A stretch of DNA of 64,000 nucleotides from Roseibium album. GTDB lineage: Bacteria; Pseudomonadota; Alphaproteobacteria; Rhizobiales; Stappiaceae. The notes below the pieces were generated by a model, which saw only the letters and a list, made by a program, of their open reading frames with translations, was not told the origin of the DNA and ran no database searches. Shown here in pieces: positions 27,068 to 35,082 of the stretch. Location of the stretch: positions 434,001-498,000 of the forward strand of contig NZ_CXWE01000006.1 in NCBI RefSeq assembly GCF_001404515.1, written 5' to 3'. A program made the position numbers and the translations under genes. The stretch's first letter is position 1. Each line of letters starts with the position of its first letter.

Positions 27068-28918
27068 ATGGCAACGCAAACGGCGCCTAATCTGCTCCGC
27101 GATAAAATGCTGAAAGGACTTTCCTATCAAAAGTCCGGCGAGATCGAAAAGGCGCAACGCTGCTACAAGCAGGTTTTGAAAAAGGTTCCCAACAACGCCG
27201 ACGCATTGCATCTGCTCGGAGTAACCTACCGGCAGATGGGTTATCCGAAACGGGCGGTGGAATACATTCAAAAGGCCATCGGTGCCAATGCAAACCAGGC
27301 CCCGTTTTATGCCAATCTTGCCCGGGCGATGATGGACATCGGCACGGATCCCGAAAGTCTTCTCGCGGTGTCGAACAAGGCCCTCTCACTCAATCCGAGA
27401 GAGAAGGAAGCGCTCAACATCAAGGGAATTGCCCTGACGAAGCTGGCTCAGCCCGAGGAAGCGGAAGAGATCTTTCAGCGTCTGCTCGTCGACCATCCCG
27501 ATTTCGGCGATGTCTACCGGAACTACGGTATTCTGCTGCGCCAGAACAAGGACTATTCAAAGGCACTGGTGTTCTTCCAGAAGGCCATTCAGCTTGTGCC
27601 GGACAATCCGCAAAATTACATCGAACGGTCCCGCTGCCGGCAGGAACTGAAAGACTATGATGTTTCGCAAGAGGAATTGTCCGAGGCGCTGAAACGCTTC
27701 CCGAGTAACGCAGACATCAAACACGAGGCAGCCCGGCTTCTTTTCTCGCTCTCCCAGACCCACGTGGGCGTGACCTATGCCGAAGAGGCCGTCGCAGACA
27801 ATCCCAAGGACTACCACCGCCTGGTAACGCTTGCGGTTCACTATCTCATGCTCGGTCGCGGCCAGCAGGCAATCGACACGTTCCTGAAAGCCAAGAAGCT
27901 CGCTCCGGAAGGGGCAGCAGGGATCGACTGGAACCTATCTCTTTCCTATCTGTCCGTCAGCGATCTCGACAACGGCTGGGCACTTCACCGGGCACGGTTC
28001 AGCGACAAGATGTCGAGTTCGACTGCCCGCGAATTCAGCGTTCCGGAATGGGATGGCGAAGACCTTTCCGACAAGACCGTGCTGGTCTGGGGCGATCAGG
28101 GCCTGGGCGATGCGCTAAAGTGCGGCACCATGCTACCTGACCTTGTCGGGCTTGCAAAAAAAGTGATTGTCGAGCTGTCGCCCAAGGCAGTGCCATTCTA
28201 CGAGCGATCTTTTCCGGAGATTGTGTTTCGGGTCAAGCTGCCGGACGATGCCGTGTTGCCCGTCGACTACGATGTTACCGCAAATATCACCGATATCGCC
28301 CGCATATTCAGACGGGACATTGAGCAGTTTCACCTCGCAAAATCACCCGTCTATGCGTTCGATCCGGTCCGTGCCCGCGACTATCTCAGCCGTCTTCCCG
28401 ATGCCGATGAAAAGCCTGTCATCGGGGTTGCCTGGCGGTCCAAGAACCTTCAGAAATACCGGGCACGATACTATCTTTCTGCGCCTGACTTCGCGCCGGT
28501 CATCGAAGCGGAGGACGCGATCTACGTCAACCTTCAGTATCTGGCGGTCCAGAAGGAACTGGAATTCCTGACGGCACGCGCCAAGGGAAGTTTCGTCTCT
28601 TTCGAGGATGTGGATCTTTTCGATGACCTGTGCGCGGCGGCCGACCTGACGGCGATCTGTGATCTCGTCGTTTCAGCCAATACCAGCGTTGCCGACATGG
28701 CCGGCATTCTCGGTGTCCCCTGTGTCCGGTTCGGCCCCGTGGAGCCGCCGTTATTGCTCGGACAGGCTTCGCCACCCTGGTATCCGAGCATGAAGTATGT
28801 CCATGTCGACGAAAGCAAGCCGACGTCGGAGATCCTCCCGGAGATTGTGGGTGTCATGAAGTCCGAAATGCAAGAAGTCTATCCCCAGTCGCGCCGCGAG
28901 AGACTGAAGCTCTCCTAG
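27068..28918 (+). CDS. TPR protein with C-terminal glycosyltransferase-like domain
   Basis: The N-terminal 290 residues are about eight tetratricopeptide repeats: clear examples are GEIEKAQRCYKQVLKKVPNN, GYPKRAVEYIQKAI and KDYSKALVFFQKAIQLVP. The C-terminal 300 residues resemble the GT-B-type domain found after TPRs in many alphaproteobacterial proteins: VLVWGDQGLGDALKCG, VIVELSPKAVPFYERSFPE, IGVAWRSKN, and a donor-site-like VVSANTSVADMAGILGVPCVRFGP. Such proteins are thought to glycosylate surface structures or proteins, in the manner of SPINDLY/OGT or ADP-heptose transferase relatives. It is transcribed towards the nonulosonate-type genes, which lie on the opposite strand. Confidence 0.8.
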   Translation: MATQTAPNLLRDKMLKGLSYQKSGEIEKAQRCYKQVLKKVPNNADALHLLGVTYRQMGYPKRAVEYIQKAIGANANQAPFYANLARAMMDIGTDPESLLAVSNKALSLNPREKEALNIKGIALTKLAQPEEAEEIFQRLLVDHPDFGDVYRNYGILLRQNKDYSKALVFFQKAIQLVPDNPQNYIERSRCRQELKDYDVSQEELSEALKRFPSNADIKHEAARLLFSLSQTHVGVTYAEEAVADNPKDYHRLVTLAVHYLMLGRGQQAIDTFLKAKKLAPEGAAGIDWNLSLSYLSVSDLDNGWALHRARFSDKMSSSTAREFSVPEWDGEDLSDKTVLVWGDQGLGDALKCGTMLPDLVGLAKKVIVELSPKAVPFYERSFPEIVFRVKLPDDAVLPVDYDVTANITDIARIFRRDIEQFHLAKSPVYAFDPVRARDYLSRLPDADEKPVIGVAWRSKNLQKYRARYYLSAPDFAPVIEAEDAIYVNLQYLAVQKELEFLTARAKGSFVSFEDVDLFDDLCAAADLTAICDLVVSANTSVADMAGILGVPCVRFGPVEPPLLLGQASPPWYPSMKYVHVDESKPTSEILPEIVGVMKSEMQEVYPQSRRERLKLS

Positions 28919-28940
28919 CGGCGCCGCCCGAAGCCATTGA

Positions 28941-29825
28941 TCAGGGTTTTCTTGCGACAGCAACAAGAGTATCCGTTGCGTCAATCTTCCTGAGCGCAGC
29001 TTCATAGGCAGAAGAAAGCTCCGGCGTGTCGAGCGCAGACAACACTCCCTTGTGACCACCCGGCTGGCCTTCAGCCAGCCACTTCAAATGGTTGGAAAGA
29101 GGATACCGCTGAACGCCGTCGATAACGATGTCGGTGAAGCCTGCGAATTTCAGCATACGATGGAGGCTGTCGCGCGTGTGCAGGATCAGGTGTTGGCTCC
29201 AGAGTGTGAATTTCCTGAAGGGATCCGATTTGAGCTGGGAGAGGAGGAAATCGTCGGCATGCGGCACCTCGACCACGATAATGCCACCCGATTTCAGGAT
29301 TGCCGAAAGATCGGCAAGGACCTGAAGAGGATCTGGAATATGTTCCAGTACGTGAAACGCGAAGACAGCGTCCTGCGACGAGGATGCGATCGCCGCTGGA
29401 TTGTCGAAACAACTGAACCCATCGGACATCAGGGTTTTGATAAAATCCGCCTGTAGTTCCACACCGCTTACCGCCAGTGTGTTTTCGGCAATATTCCTCA
29501 AAAACGCTCCTTCACCGCAACCGAATTCCGTAACCGTCTTCCCGGTGTAGAACTGGCTGTAGGCTTCGACCCGGCGGCGCGTATCCTTTTGGAGTTCGAA
29601 GTCCCGACTGCCCGCACGCCGGACGGTTTCCTGCCGATAGGCTCCGTCTTCATACGTACTGTCGCCGACATAAAATCCGTCGATATATACAACTCCGGAC
29701 AAACTGTCCCGGTAGACCGGCAGTCTCTCCCGATCCCTGGTCGACGTTGCAAACGTCTCACGCGTTTCAAGGCTGGCAAGCCCCAGTCTTTCTAGCGTGT
29801 CAAAGATACCGGTTTCAGTTTCCAT
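28941..29825 (-). CDS. Class I SAM-dependent methyltransferase
   Basis: Residues of about 95-200 carry the Rossmann methyltransferase core: motif I TVTEFGCGEGAFLRNIA, an acidic GVELQ that binds the adenosine ribose, AVFAFHVLEHIPDPLQVL (motif IV, as in UbiG/MerR-type methyltransferases), and LKSGGIIVVEVPHADD. The N-terminal 90 residues, with VYIDGFYVGD, are a family-specific addition often seen in glycan-linked methyltransferases. GAGGA eight bases before the ATG supports this start. Its neighbours suggest methylation of a sugar or sugar nucleotide. It is the last gene of a minus-strand set that begins with the NeuB-type gene at 32767. Confidence 0.84.
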   Translation of the reverse strand: METETGIFDTLERLGLASLETRETFATSTRDRERLPVYRDSLSGVVYIDGFYVGDSTYEDGAYRQETVRRAGSRDFELQKDTRRRVEAYSQFYTGKTVTEFGCGEGAFLRNIAENTLAVSGVELQADFIKTLMSDGFSCFDNPAAIASSSQDAVFAFHVLEHIPDPLQVLADLSAILKSGGIIVVEVPHADDFLLSQLKSDPFRKFTLWSQHLILHTRDSLHRMLKFAGFTDIVIDGVQRYPLSNHLKWLAEGQPGGHKGVLSALDTPELSSAYEAALRKIDATDTLVAVARKP

Positions 29826-29861
29826 ACGGGTATTCCTCAGAGAAACATTCCGAGCTATCGG

Positions 29862-31046
29862 TCAGGCTTTGGCGAGCATGCCGCGGGAGATCAGCAATTC
29901 GCTGAATTCGTGCACAACGGCAGCCCCTCCAGCACTTTCAAGCACGATCGAGGCGCAGGCCTTCACCTCCGCCGGTGCGTTGCGCGGTGCGGCGCTCAGG
30001 CTACACGCTTTCATGCAGTCGATATCTGCAATGTCTGCACCAATGAACGCCATTTCCGAAAAGCCGATGCCATGTGTCGTACTCCAGTCCGACATGATCT
30101 GAAGCTTGTCAAAGGGATGGGACTGATACTCCATGGCAAGCTTTCGCGCGCGCTGCATGGCAAGATTGTTCTCTTCACGGTCGAGCATCAAAAGACGGAC
30201 ATTGCGACCATGCAGGCGGTCCAGTCCAATTTCGTCGTATCGGTTGCAAATAATTGATTCCGTGCCGTCACGATTGACGAAAACCGAGTTGTCCGTGTGA
30301 ACACCGTCGAAAGAGGTGACCAGCGCGCGCAGGGGTTTGATATGTTCGGGTGCAAGCTCGCCCGTGAACTGCTCGGTCCTGATGAAGGCCTCGGCCATGT
30401 CCCAGTCCTGAGAGGTATCGATCTCGATCCAGGTCGAGTCCACCGGCACCAGGATGGTCTTGCCGCAATACCGGTTGCCGGCTTCCAGAAACTCAGGCAC
30501 GCGCGTGGCATAAACCGCGCCGTTTTCACGGTATCTTGCAGAAATGTCCTGACGTCGAACGCGCGGTTTGCTCGGATCGTGGTTGATGCCGACACCCTCG
30601 CCGTTTTCGCCGACTTCCCAGTAAAAGCCGTGGTCATCCACAACCGAAATAGCACTGGTCGCACCCTTGTTCAAAAGGGCTTCCACCACCTGATCGACGT
30701 GATGCGCCTGCGTGAATGGCGCCGTACACTGCAGGAAGACCAGAATGTCGGGCGGTTCGCTTTGAAGTGATGGCTCGTTCCGTAACAGGTGCATCAAAGC
30801 CGATTCAGAACTTGCGGTCGGACCAGACAATTCCAGGGGTCTCATGACGGCCCGGGCACCGTATTTGACAGCGACGTTCAATATGTCATCGGAGTCGCTG
30901 GAGACGAAGACGTCCGAGACGAACCTTGAGCCCCTTGCAGCGCGAACCGTTCTGCCCACAAGCGGTATTCCGTTCAAGGGTCTGATGTTCTTTCCGGGAA
31001 GTCCAACGGAGCCGCCCCGCGCGGGTATGGCCGCAACAATTTTCAC
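29862..31046 (-). CDS. Acylneuraminate cytidylyltransferase fused to a degenerate KdsC-like HAD domain
   Basis: Residues 1-225 are a CMP-sugar synthetase of the NeuA type: IPARGGSVGLPGKNIRPLNGIPL (CTP-binding), VFVSSDSDDI, FLQCTAPFTQAHHVDQV, and RYRENGAVYA. It would activate a nonulosonic acid such as a sialic, legionaminic or pseudaminic-type sugar. Residues of about 238-394 are a KdsC-like phosphatase domain, but motif I reads TSFDGVHTDN instead of DFDGVxTDN. The nucleophilic Asp is thus Ser245 (TCT at 30312-30314), and phosphatase activity is unlikely, although the later GADIADIDCM motif is kept. The start is a GTG with GGGAG seven bases before it. Confidence 0.85.
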   Translation of the reverse strand: MKIVAAIPARGGSVGLPGKNIRPLNGIPLVGRTVRAARGSRFVSDVFVSSDSDDILNVAVKYGARAVMRPLELSGPTASSESALMHLLRNEPSLQSEPPDILVFLQCTAPFTQAHHVDQVVEALLNKGATSAISVVDDHGFYWEVGENGEGVGINHDPSKPRVRRQDISARYRENGAVYATRVPEFLEAGNRYCGKTILVPVDSTWIEIDTSQDWDMAEAFIRTEQFTGELAPEHIKPLRALVTSFDGVHTDNSVFVNRDGTESIICNRYDEIGLDRLHGRNVRLLMLDREENNLAMQRARKLAMEYQSHPFDKLQIMSDWSTTHGIGFSEMAFIGADIADIDCMKACSLSAAPRNAPAEVKACASIVLESAGGAAVVHEFSELLISRGMLAKA

Positions 31047-31078
31047 AATTCAACTCCCGGAAACATGAAACCCGGTGG

Positions 31079-31828
31079 TCAGCCCGGTTTTCGTGCGTAA
31101 ACGGTCACGAAAGACCCCCAAAATGCAGGTGACACTTCTGCGCTCGCCTGCACCATCGTTTCAAAGGCTGCAACCGAGGCAAACCGCGTTCCAAAAAACG
31201 GGTAGTCGACCTGCTCGATACGAAAGCCCTTGTCCCGCAACAGCCGGATCAGGGAATCATCCGTGAAAAGGCTGACATGCGTCGGGTCATGCAACAAGCG
31301 GAAACGGTCCCCAAACACTCTTGCTGCTGCACTGGCGAAATTGGGCGTGCCGCAAACAAAATCGCCGCCCGGCTTCAGGATCTCGAATATCGTGTCAACG
31401 AAAGGGACTGGCTCGTCGACATGCTCGATCACATGGTTGGCGACAACAACGTCGAAGCTGTCTGGTGAAAACGACCCCGGCTCCAAAACCCCGAGACGCA
31501 GGTCCGCATCGCAGCGCAGGCGGCCAATCTCGATTGCGAGTTCAGACGGGTCCAGGCCGAAGCAAGTATTCTTCTCTTCGATCTGCTCAATCAATTCACC
31601 CAGCCCGAAACCGATGTCCAGAACGGTACCCGGCGCTCGCGCGTTGACATAGTTGGCAATGTATCGGACATCGGCCTTGCGCATGTCTCTTTCGGATGCC
31701 GCATCTCTTACATTCCCGTCCGGGTCCTTCTTCAAGTCCCAATAGTCCTGGGGCAAGGGACGCGCCGGATAGGAGACGTAGTAGTTCTCTCCCCGATACA
31801 ATTCCAGACAACGGTCGATGATCGACAT
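31079..31828 (-). CDS. Class I SAM-dependent methyltransferase (glycan locus)
   Basis: Motif I is TVLDIGFGLGELIEQIEEK, followed by FGLDPS for ribose binding and by VVVANHVIEHVDEPVPFVDTIFEILKPGGDFVCGTPN, a standard motif II to post-motif pattern. The N-terminal region contains YYVSYPARPLPQDYWDLKKDPDG. It lies between the cytidylyltransferase and NeuB-type genes on the same strand, which suggests modification of the same sugar or carrier. The start is placed at the ATG at 31828; a TTG four codons upstream is closer to a GGGG run, so the first residues are uncertain. Confidence 0.82.
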   Translation of the reverse strand: MSIIDRCLELYRGENYYVSYPARPLPQDYWDLKKDPDGNVRDAASERDMRKADVRYIANYVNARAPGTVLDIGFGLGELIEQIEEKNTCFGLDPSELAIEIGRLRCDADLRLGVLEPGSFSPDSFDVVVANHVIEHVDEPVPFVDTIFEILKPGGDFVCGTPNFASAAARVFGDRFRLLHDPTHVSLFTDDSLIRLLRDKGFRIEQVDYPFFGTRFASVAAFETMVQASAEVSPAFWGSFVTVYARKPG

Positions 31829-31903
31829 GCTTGTTTTCAATCGCCCCTTGTTTCGGCTATCCGCGTTGTCCGTCAGATCATGTGCAAGGACAATGTGCCC
31901 GTC

Positions 31904-32767
31904 TCACGCCGCGGACAGCGTGTCATTGCGGCGCAGCTTTTCGGCGATCGGTTTTTCGTCCTCGTAGAAGCGAAGAACGCCATCGCCGCGGACAACCTCG
32001 AAACGACGAACTTTTCCAACCAATTCCGCCATTTCTGCCATTTCAAGCGATGCCTTCTGATCGGACCCCCAGTCGGAGCGGTCGAGCGTCACGTGTCTTT
32101 CGACCGAGCAGGCGCCGAGTGTTGCCGCGCAAATGCTCGGCAGGATGCCTTGTTCGTGTCCGGAGAATCCGATTTCCAGGTGTGGGAAGGCTTTTTGAAG
32201 CGTCTTGATGCCAAGAAGATTTATCTCTTCATCAAGTGTCGGGTAGGTTGACGTGCAGTGATAGAGACACGCGATTTGGCCACCGGCTTTTTCAATGATA
32301 TCGACGGACCTGCGGATCATTCCCAGGTCGCTCATTCCGGTCGATACCAGCAAGGGACGTCCGGCGGCGGCACAGTATTCCAGGAACTGCCGATCGGTCA
32401 CCATGGCAGAGGCGATCTTGATGTAGGGTGTCTCGTAGGCCATCAGAAAATCGACGGATGGTTCATCCCAGGGTGAGGCAAACCAGTCGATCTGAAGGTC
32501 CCGCGCCGTGCGGTCAATCGCATCATACTCGGCCCTGCCGAATTCGAGTCCGCGCTTCAGATCACCGTTGGTCGGTCCGAAGACATTTTCTCGGGCCCGG
32601 GCCAGTTCCTCGGCCGTGTAGACTATTTCGACGGTTCTCTTTTGAAACTTCACTGCATCGCAGCCAGCCTGTTTTGCCTGGCGGATCATCTCCAGTGCCT
32701 TGTCCAGGTCACCGTTATGATTGATGCCGACTTCGGCAATCATGTAGGTTCCATTTTCAGAGATCAT
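31904..32767 (-). CDS. NeuB-type nonulosonic acid synthase without SAF domain
   Basis: Condenses phosphoenolpyruvate with a six-carbon amino sugar to give a nine-carbon acid (sialate, legionaminate or pseudaminate type). The TIM-barrel core is complete: MIAEVGINHNGD, AVKFQKR, FASPWDEPSVDFL, YIKIASAMVTD, LLVSTGMSD, LYHCTSTYPT and IGFSGHEQGI. After VERHVTLDRSDWGSDQKASLE the protein ends at about 287 residues, without the antifreeze-like SAF domain (about 60 residues) that caps the active site in most NeuB enzymes. The ATG at 32767 follows AAGGTG at good spacing. It probably heads the minus-strand set running to 28941. Confidence 0.85.
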   Translation of the reverse strand: MISENGTYMIAEVGINHNGDLDKALEMIRQAKQAGCDAVKFQKRTVEIVYTAEELARARENVFGPTNGDLKRGLEFGRAEYDAIDRTARDLQIDWFASPWDEPSVDFLMAYETPYIKIASAMVTDRQFLEYCAAAGRPLLVSTGMSDLGMIRRSVDIIEKAGGQIACLYHCTSTYPTLDEEINLLGIKTLQKAFPHLEIGFSGHEQGILPSICAATLGACSVERHVTLDRSDWGSDQKASLEMAEMAELVGKVRRFEVVRGDGVLRFYEDEKPIAEKLRRNDTLSAA

Positions 32768-32942
32768 GGCATGGCACCTTGTTGTTCGGTCCGTGTCGGA
32801 TGACGGTCCGTGCCGGACTTCGAATTTCCTAACCAAACTCTTGCCACTGCAAAACAGACCTGTCCACCCGGCAGCCCACATCGGGTGCAGATGCCCTGTG
32901 CTTTCTTTGGAAAACCCCAAAATGAACGTGAAAAACGATAAA

Positions 32943-32965
32943 GGGCTCGCGAGTACCGCAAGCCC
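32943..32965 (-). terminator. Terminator of the ferredoxin-NADP reductase gene
   Basis: 9-bp stem (32943-32951 with 32957-32965, one G-U pair) and a 5-nt loop. On the minus strand a TTT run and a second T tract follow. It lies 47 bp after the stop codon. Confidence 0.7.
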
Positions 32966-33011
32966 CCATTAATTTTCCTTGAAAAAATAATGTTTTGCCG
33001 GCGCAGGCGAC

Positions 33012-33824
33012 TCAGCCGACGAAAGCGCGCTCGACGACGAACTCGGCAGGCTTGTTATTTGCGCCTTCCGTCAGACCCGCCTCTTCAAGCAGTGTCTTGG
33101 TGTCCTTGATCATGTCCATGGAGCCACAGATCATGCCGCGATCAATCGCCGGATCCAGCGGTGGCACGCCCAGGTCCTCGAACAGCTTACCGGATTTGAT
33201 CAGATCGGTGATCCGGCCCTGACGCGGAAAGTCTTCGCGGGTGACCGAGGTATAGTGCACCAGCTTGTCCTTTGCGAATTCGCCAATCAGCGGATCGTTG
33301 ATTGTTTGCTCGACCAGATCCTCGCCATATTTGAGTTCCGCGACTTCGCGGCAGCTGTGCGTCAGGATAACCTGGTCGAACTTCTCGTAAGTGTCCGGAT
33401 CCCGGATCAGGCTGGCAAACGGGGCGATGCCTGTACCGGTCGAGAACATGTAAACCCGTTTCCCGGGAACAAGGGCATCATTAACCAGCGTTCCGGTCGG
33501 TTTCTTCTTCATCAGAACCGCGTCACCGGGTTGTATTTTCTGAAGATGAGACGTCAGCGGACCATCCGGGACCTTTATCGAGAAGAACTCAAGCTCCTCG
33601 TCCCAGGCCGGGCTGGCGATCGAGTAAGCCCGATACAACGGCTTTCCGTCGATCATCAGGCCGATCATCACGAATTCTCCGGAGCGGAAGCGGAAGCTCG
33701 CCGGTCGGGTCATGCGGAAGCGGAACAGGCGGTCGGTATAATGCTGGACGGCCGTCACTTCTTCCACGAAGGCGCCTGCCGGAGCGGCGGCTTCAAGGTC
33801 GGCGGGTTTGGCAAGTACGTTCAT
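33012..33824 (-). CDS. fpr: Ferredoxin/flavodoxin-NADP+ reductase
   Basis: FAD enzyme shuttling electrons between NADPH and ferredoxin or flavodoxin in the cytosol. The FAD-binding RAYSIASP motif is followed by EFFSIKVPDGPLTSHL, the NADP-binding FSTGTGIAPFASLIRD, and THSCREVAELKYGEDL. The C-terminus AEFVVERAFVG is typical of the bacterial subclass II (Azotobacter/Rhodobacter type), where the last residues stack on FAD. The start is set at the ATG at 33824, giving 270 residues; an upstream frame extension has no better support. It is monocistronic, with its own terminator, and interrupts the run of glycan genes. Confidence 0.92.
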   Translation of the reverse strand: MNVLAKPADLEAAAPAGAFVEEVTAVQHYTDRLFRFRMTRPASFRFRSGEFVMIGLMIDGKPLYRAYSIASPAWDEELEFFSIKVPDGPLTSHLQKIQPGDAVLMKKKPTGTLVNDALVPGKRVYMFSTGTGIAPFASLIRDPDTYEKFDQVILTHSCREVAELKYGEDLVEQTINDPLIGEFAKDKLVHYTSVTREDFPRQGRITDLIKSGKLFEDLGVPPLDPAIDRGMICGSMDMIKDTKTLLEEAGLTEGANNKPAEFVVERAFVG

Positions 33825-34003
33825 TACAGTCGATTTCCGTGGGTCATTTCGCATGAGTAGTTATGCTCCATGTACCCCACAAACTCCTTGACTTGAAGCA
33901 ACTCAAATCCACAAAACCGCCGCACTGCAAAAAAATCGTTCCAAAATGAGCCTGATTATTGGTGCAACGGCAATCGTTCGCACCCACTCGTGTTCGCCGT
34001 TGT

Positions 34004-34744
34004 TCATTCAACCACAAAATAGCTCACCCAAGGATCATAATAGAATTTTCTCAGCGAAATATTTTCTATTGCAACCTGTTCCTTGAGCGCAATTGTCTCA
34101 CCCTGCCATTTCTTGCTGTTGATTTCGTCAAGCGCGACAATTCCCCCCTTGGGCACGAGAGGCAGCAAGTGTTTCAGGGCTACCCGTGTGGGCTCATAAA
34201 TGTCGAAATCGAGATAAAGGAGCGCGACAATGAGGTGCGGATTGTCTTCAACGAATTGCGGTATCGTGTCGAGTGCGTCCCCCTTGACCAGTTCCATCTT
34301 CGGAATGTGGGATACCGCGCGGTTTCCGTCCTGCAATTCGTGCCACGCGCACAGGCTCTCGTAATTCGTGTCGGCGAAATCGCTTTCCGAAACATCGCAG
34401 CTATCTTTCGACGACAAGCTTCTGAACCCCTCGAAAGTATCGAACCCTATGATTTTTCGGTTAAAGTTGTAGGGTTCCAGAATTGTGGACAGGTGATAGT
34501 AGAGAAAGAGAGAATTTGCCTTGTGAACGCCGCATTCAACGATCGCCCCCTGCACTTCCAGCACCTTCCTGAAAAGATCGATACGCGTCAGAGAGCTGGT
34601 AACGGTCTGCCTCTCCGCATAGACAAAAGGAGCTGCTGCGACATCATGAGAAGGCGTCGAGGACAGCAGCCTGTCCCGTTTCTCCGCATAGGACTTTTCG
34701 GTTTCGGACCATTTTGATCCAGTCAATTCGGTCTTGGACTTCAT
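34004..34744 (-). CDS. TylF/MycF/NovP-type O-methyltransferase
   Basis: The VECGVHKANSLFLYY loop, the acidic IIGFDTFEGF segment and LYLDFDIYEPTRVALKHLLPLVPKGGIVALDE match the TylF/MycF family of Mg2+-dependent sugar O-methyltransferases. The paired Asp residues in that last motif bind the metal. 246 residues is normal. A GGGAGG ribosome binding site is clear. Although fpr separates it from the NeuB-type set, its function suggests it belongs to the same glycan pathway, methylating a sugar hydroxyl. It is divergent from the regulator gene at 35083. Confidence 0.83.
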   Translation of the reverse strand: MKSKTELTGSKWSETEKSYAEKRDRLLSSTPSHDVAAAPFVYAERQTVTSSLTRIDLFRKVLEVQGAIVECGVHKANSLFLYYHLSTILEPYNFNRKIIGFDTFEGFRSLSSKDSCDVSESDFADTNYESLCAWHELQDGNRAVSHIPKMELVKGDALDTIPQFVEDNPHLIVALLYLDFDIYEPTRVALKHLLPLVPKGGIVALDEINSKKWQGETIALKEQVAIENISLRKFYYDPWVSYFVVE

Positions 34745-35082
34745 CCGTGCCTCCCCGCGGGACTTTTAAGCGAATCCAGACTTACCAAAGATGCGGGACC
34801 CCTCACAGTGGATCTTGAGCGAAACCCCCAGGGCAAGTGCATTCCGTCGCGCTTCCAGGTTCGGCATTCCAGCACCGGATGAGCGATCAACGAGACTTCG
34901 TGAACCTTATTTCTTTCTGATTCAACCGCTCAAAACAATGACCGGCGAACCTCTTTGAAAATGACAATTTCGAGAAGTTGCTTGATCATGATCTTTTTTA
35001 TTTGACAGACAAATAGAAAAAGCAAAAATTACTGGATGCTCAACAACAAAGCATAATAATACCTTCCAATGAGGCAAAGTAA
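34745..35082. other. Divergent intergenic region
   Basis: About 340 bp between the TylF-type gene (minus) and the GlxA/AraC regulator gene (plus). The part from 34910 to 35082 is AT-rich and contains a TTGACA at 35002-35007 and a GATCATGATC palindrome near 34984-34993. It is probably a double promoter; no gene is seen. Confidence 0.45.

Noticed and set aside
26807..27271. A minus-strand frame overlapping the start of the TPR gene
   Set aside because: It is antisense to clear TPR repeats and has no recognisable protein motif or ribosome binding site.
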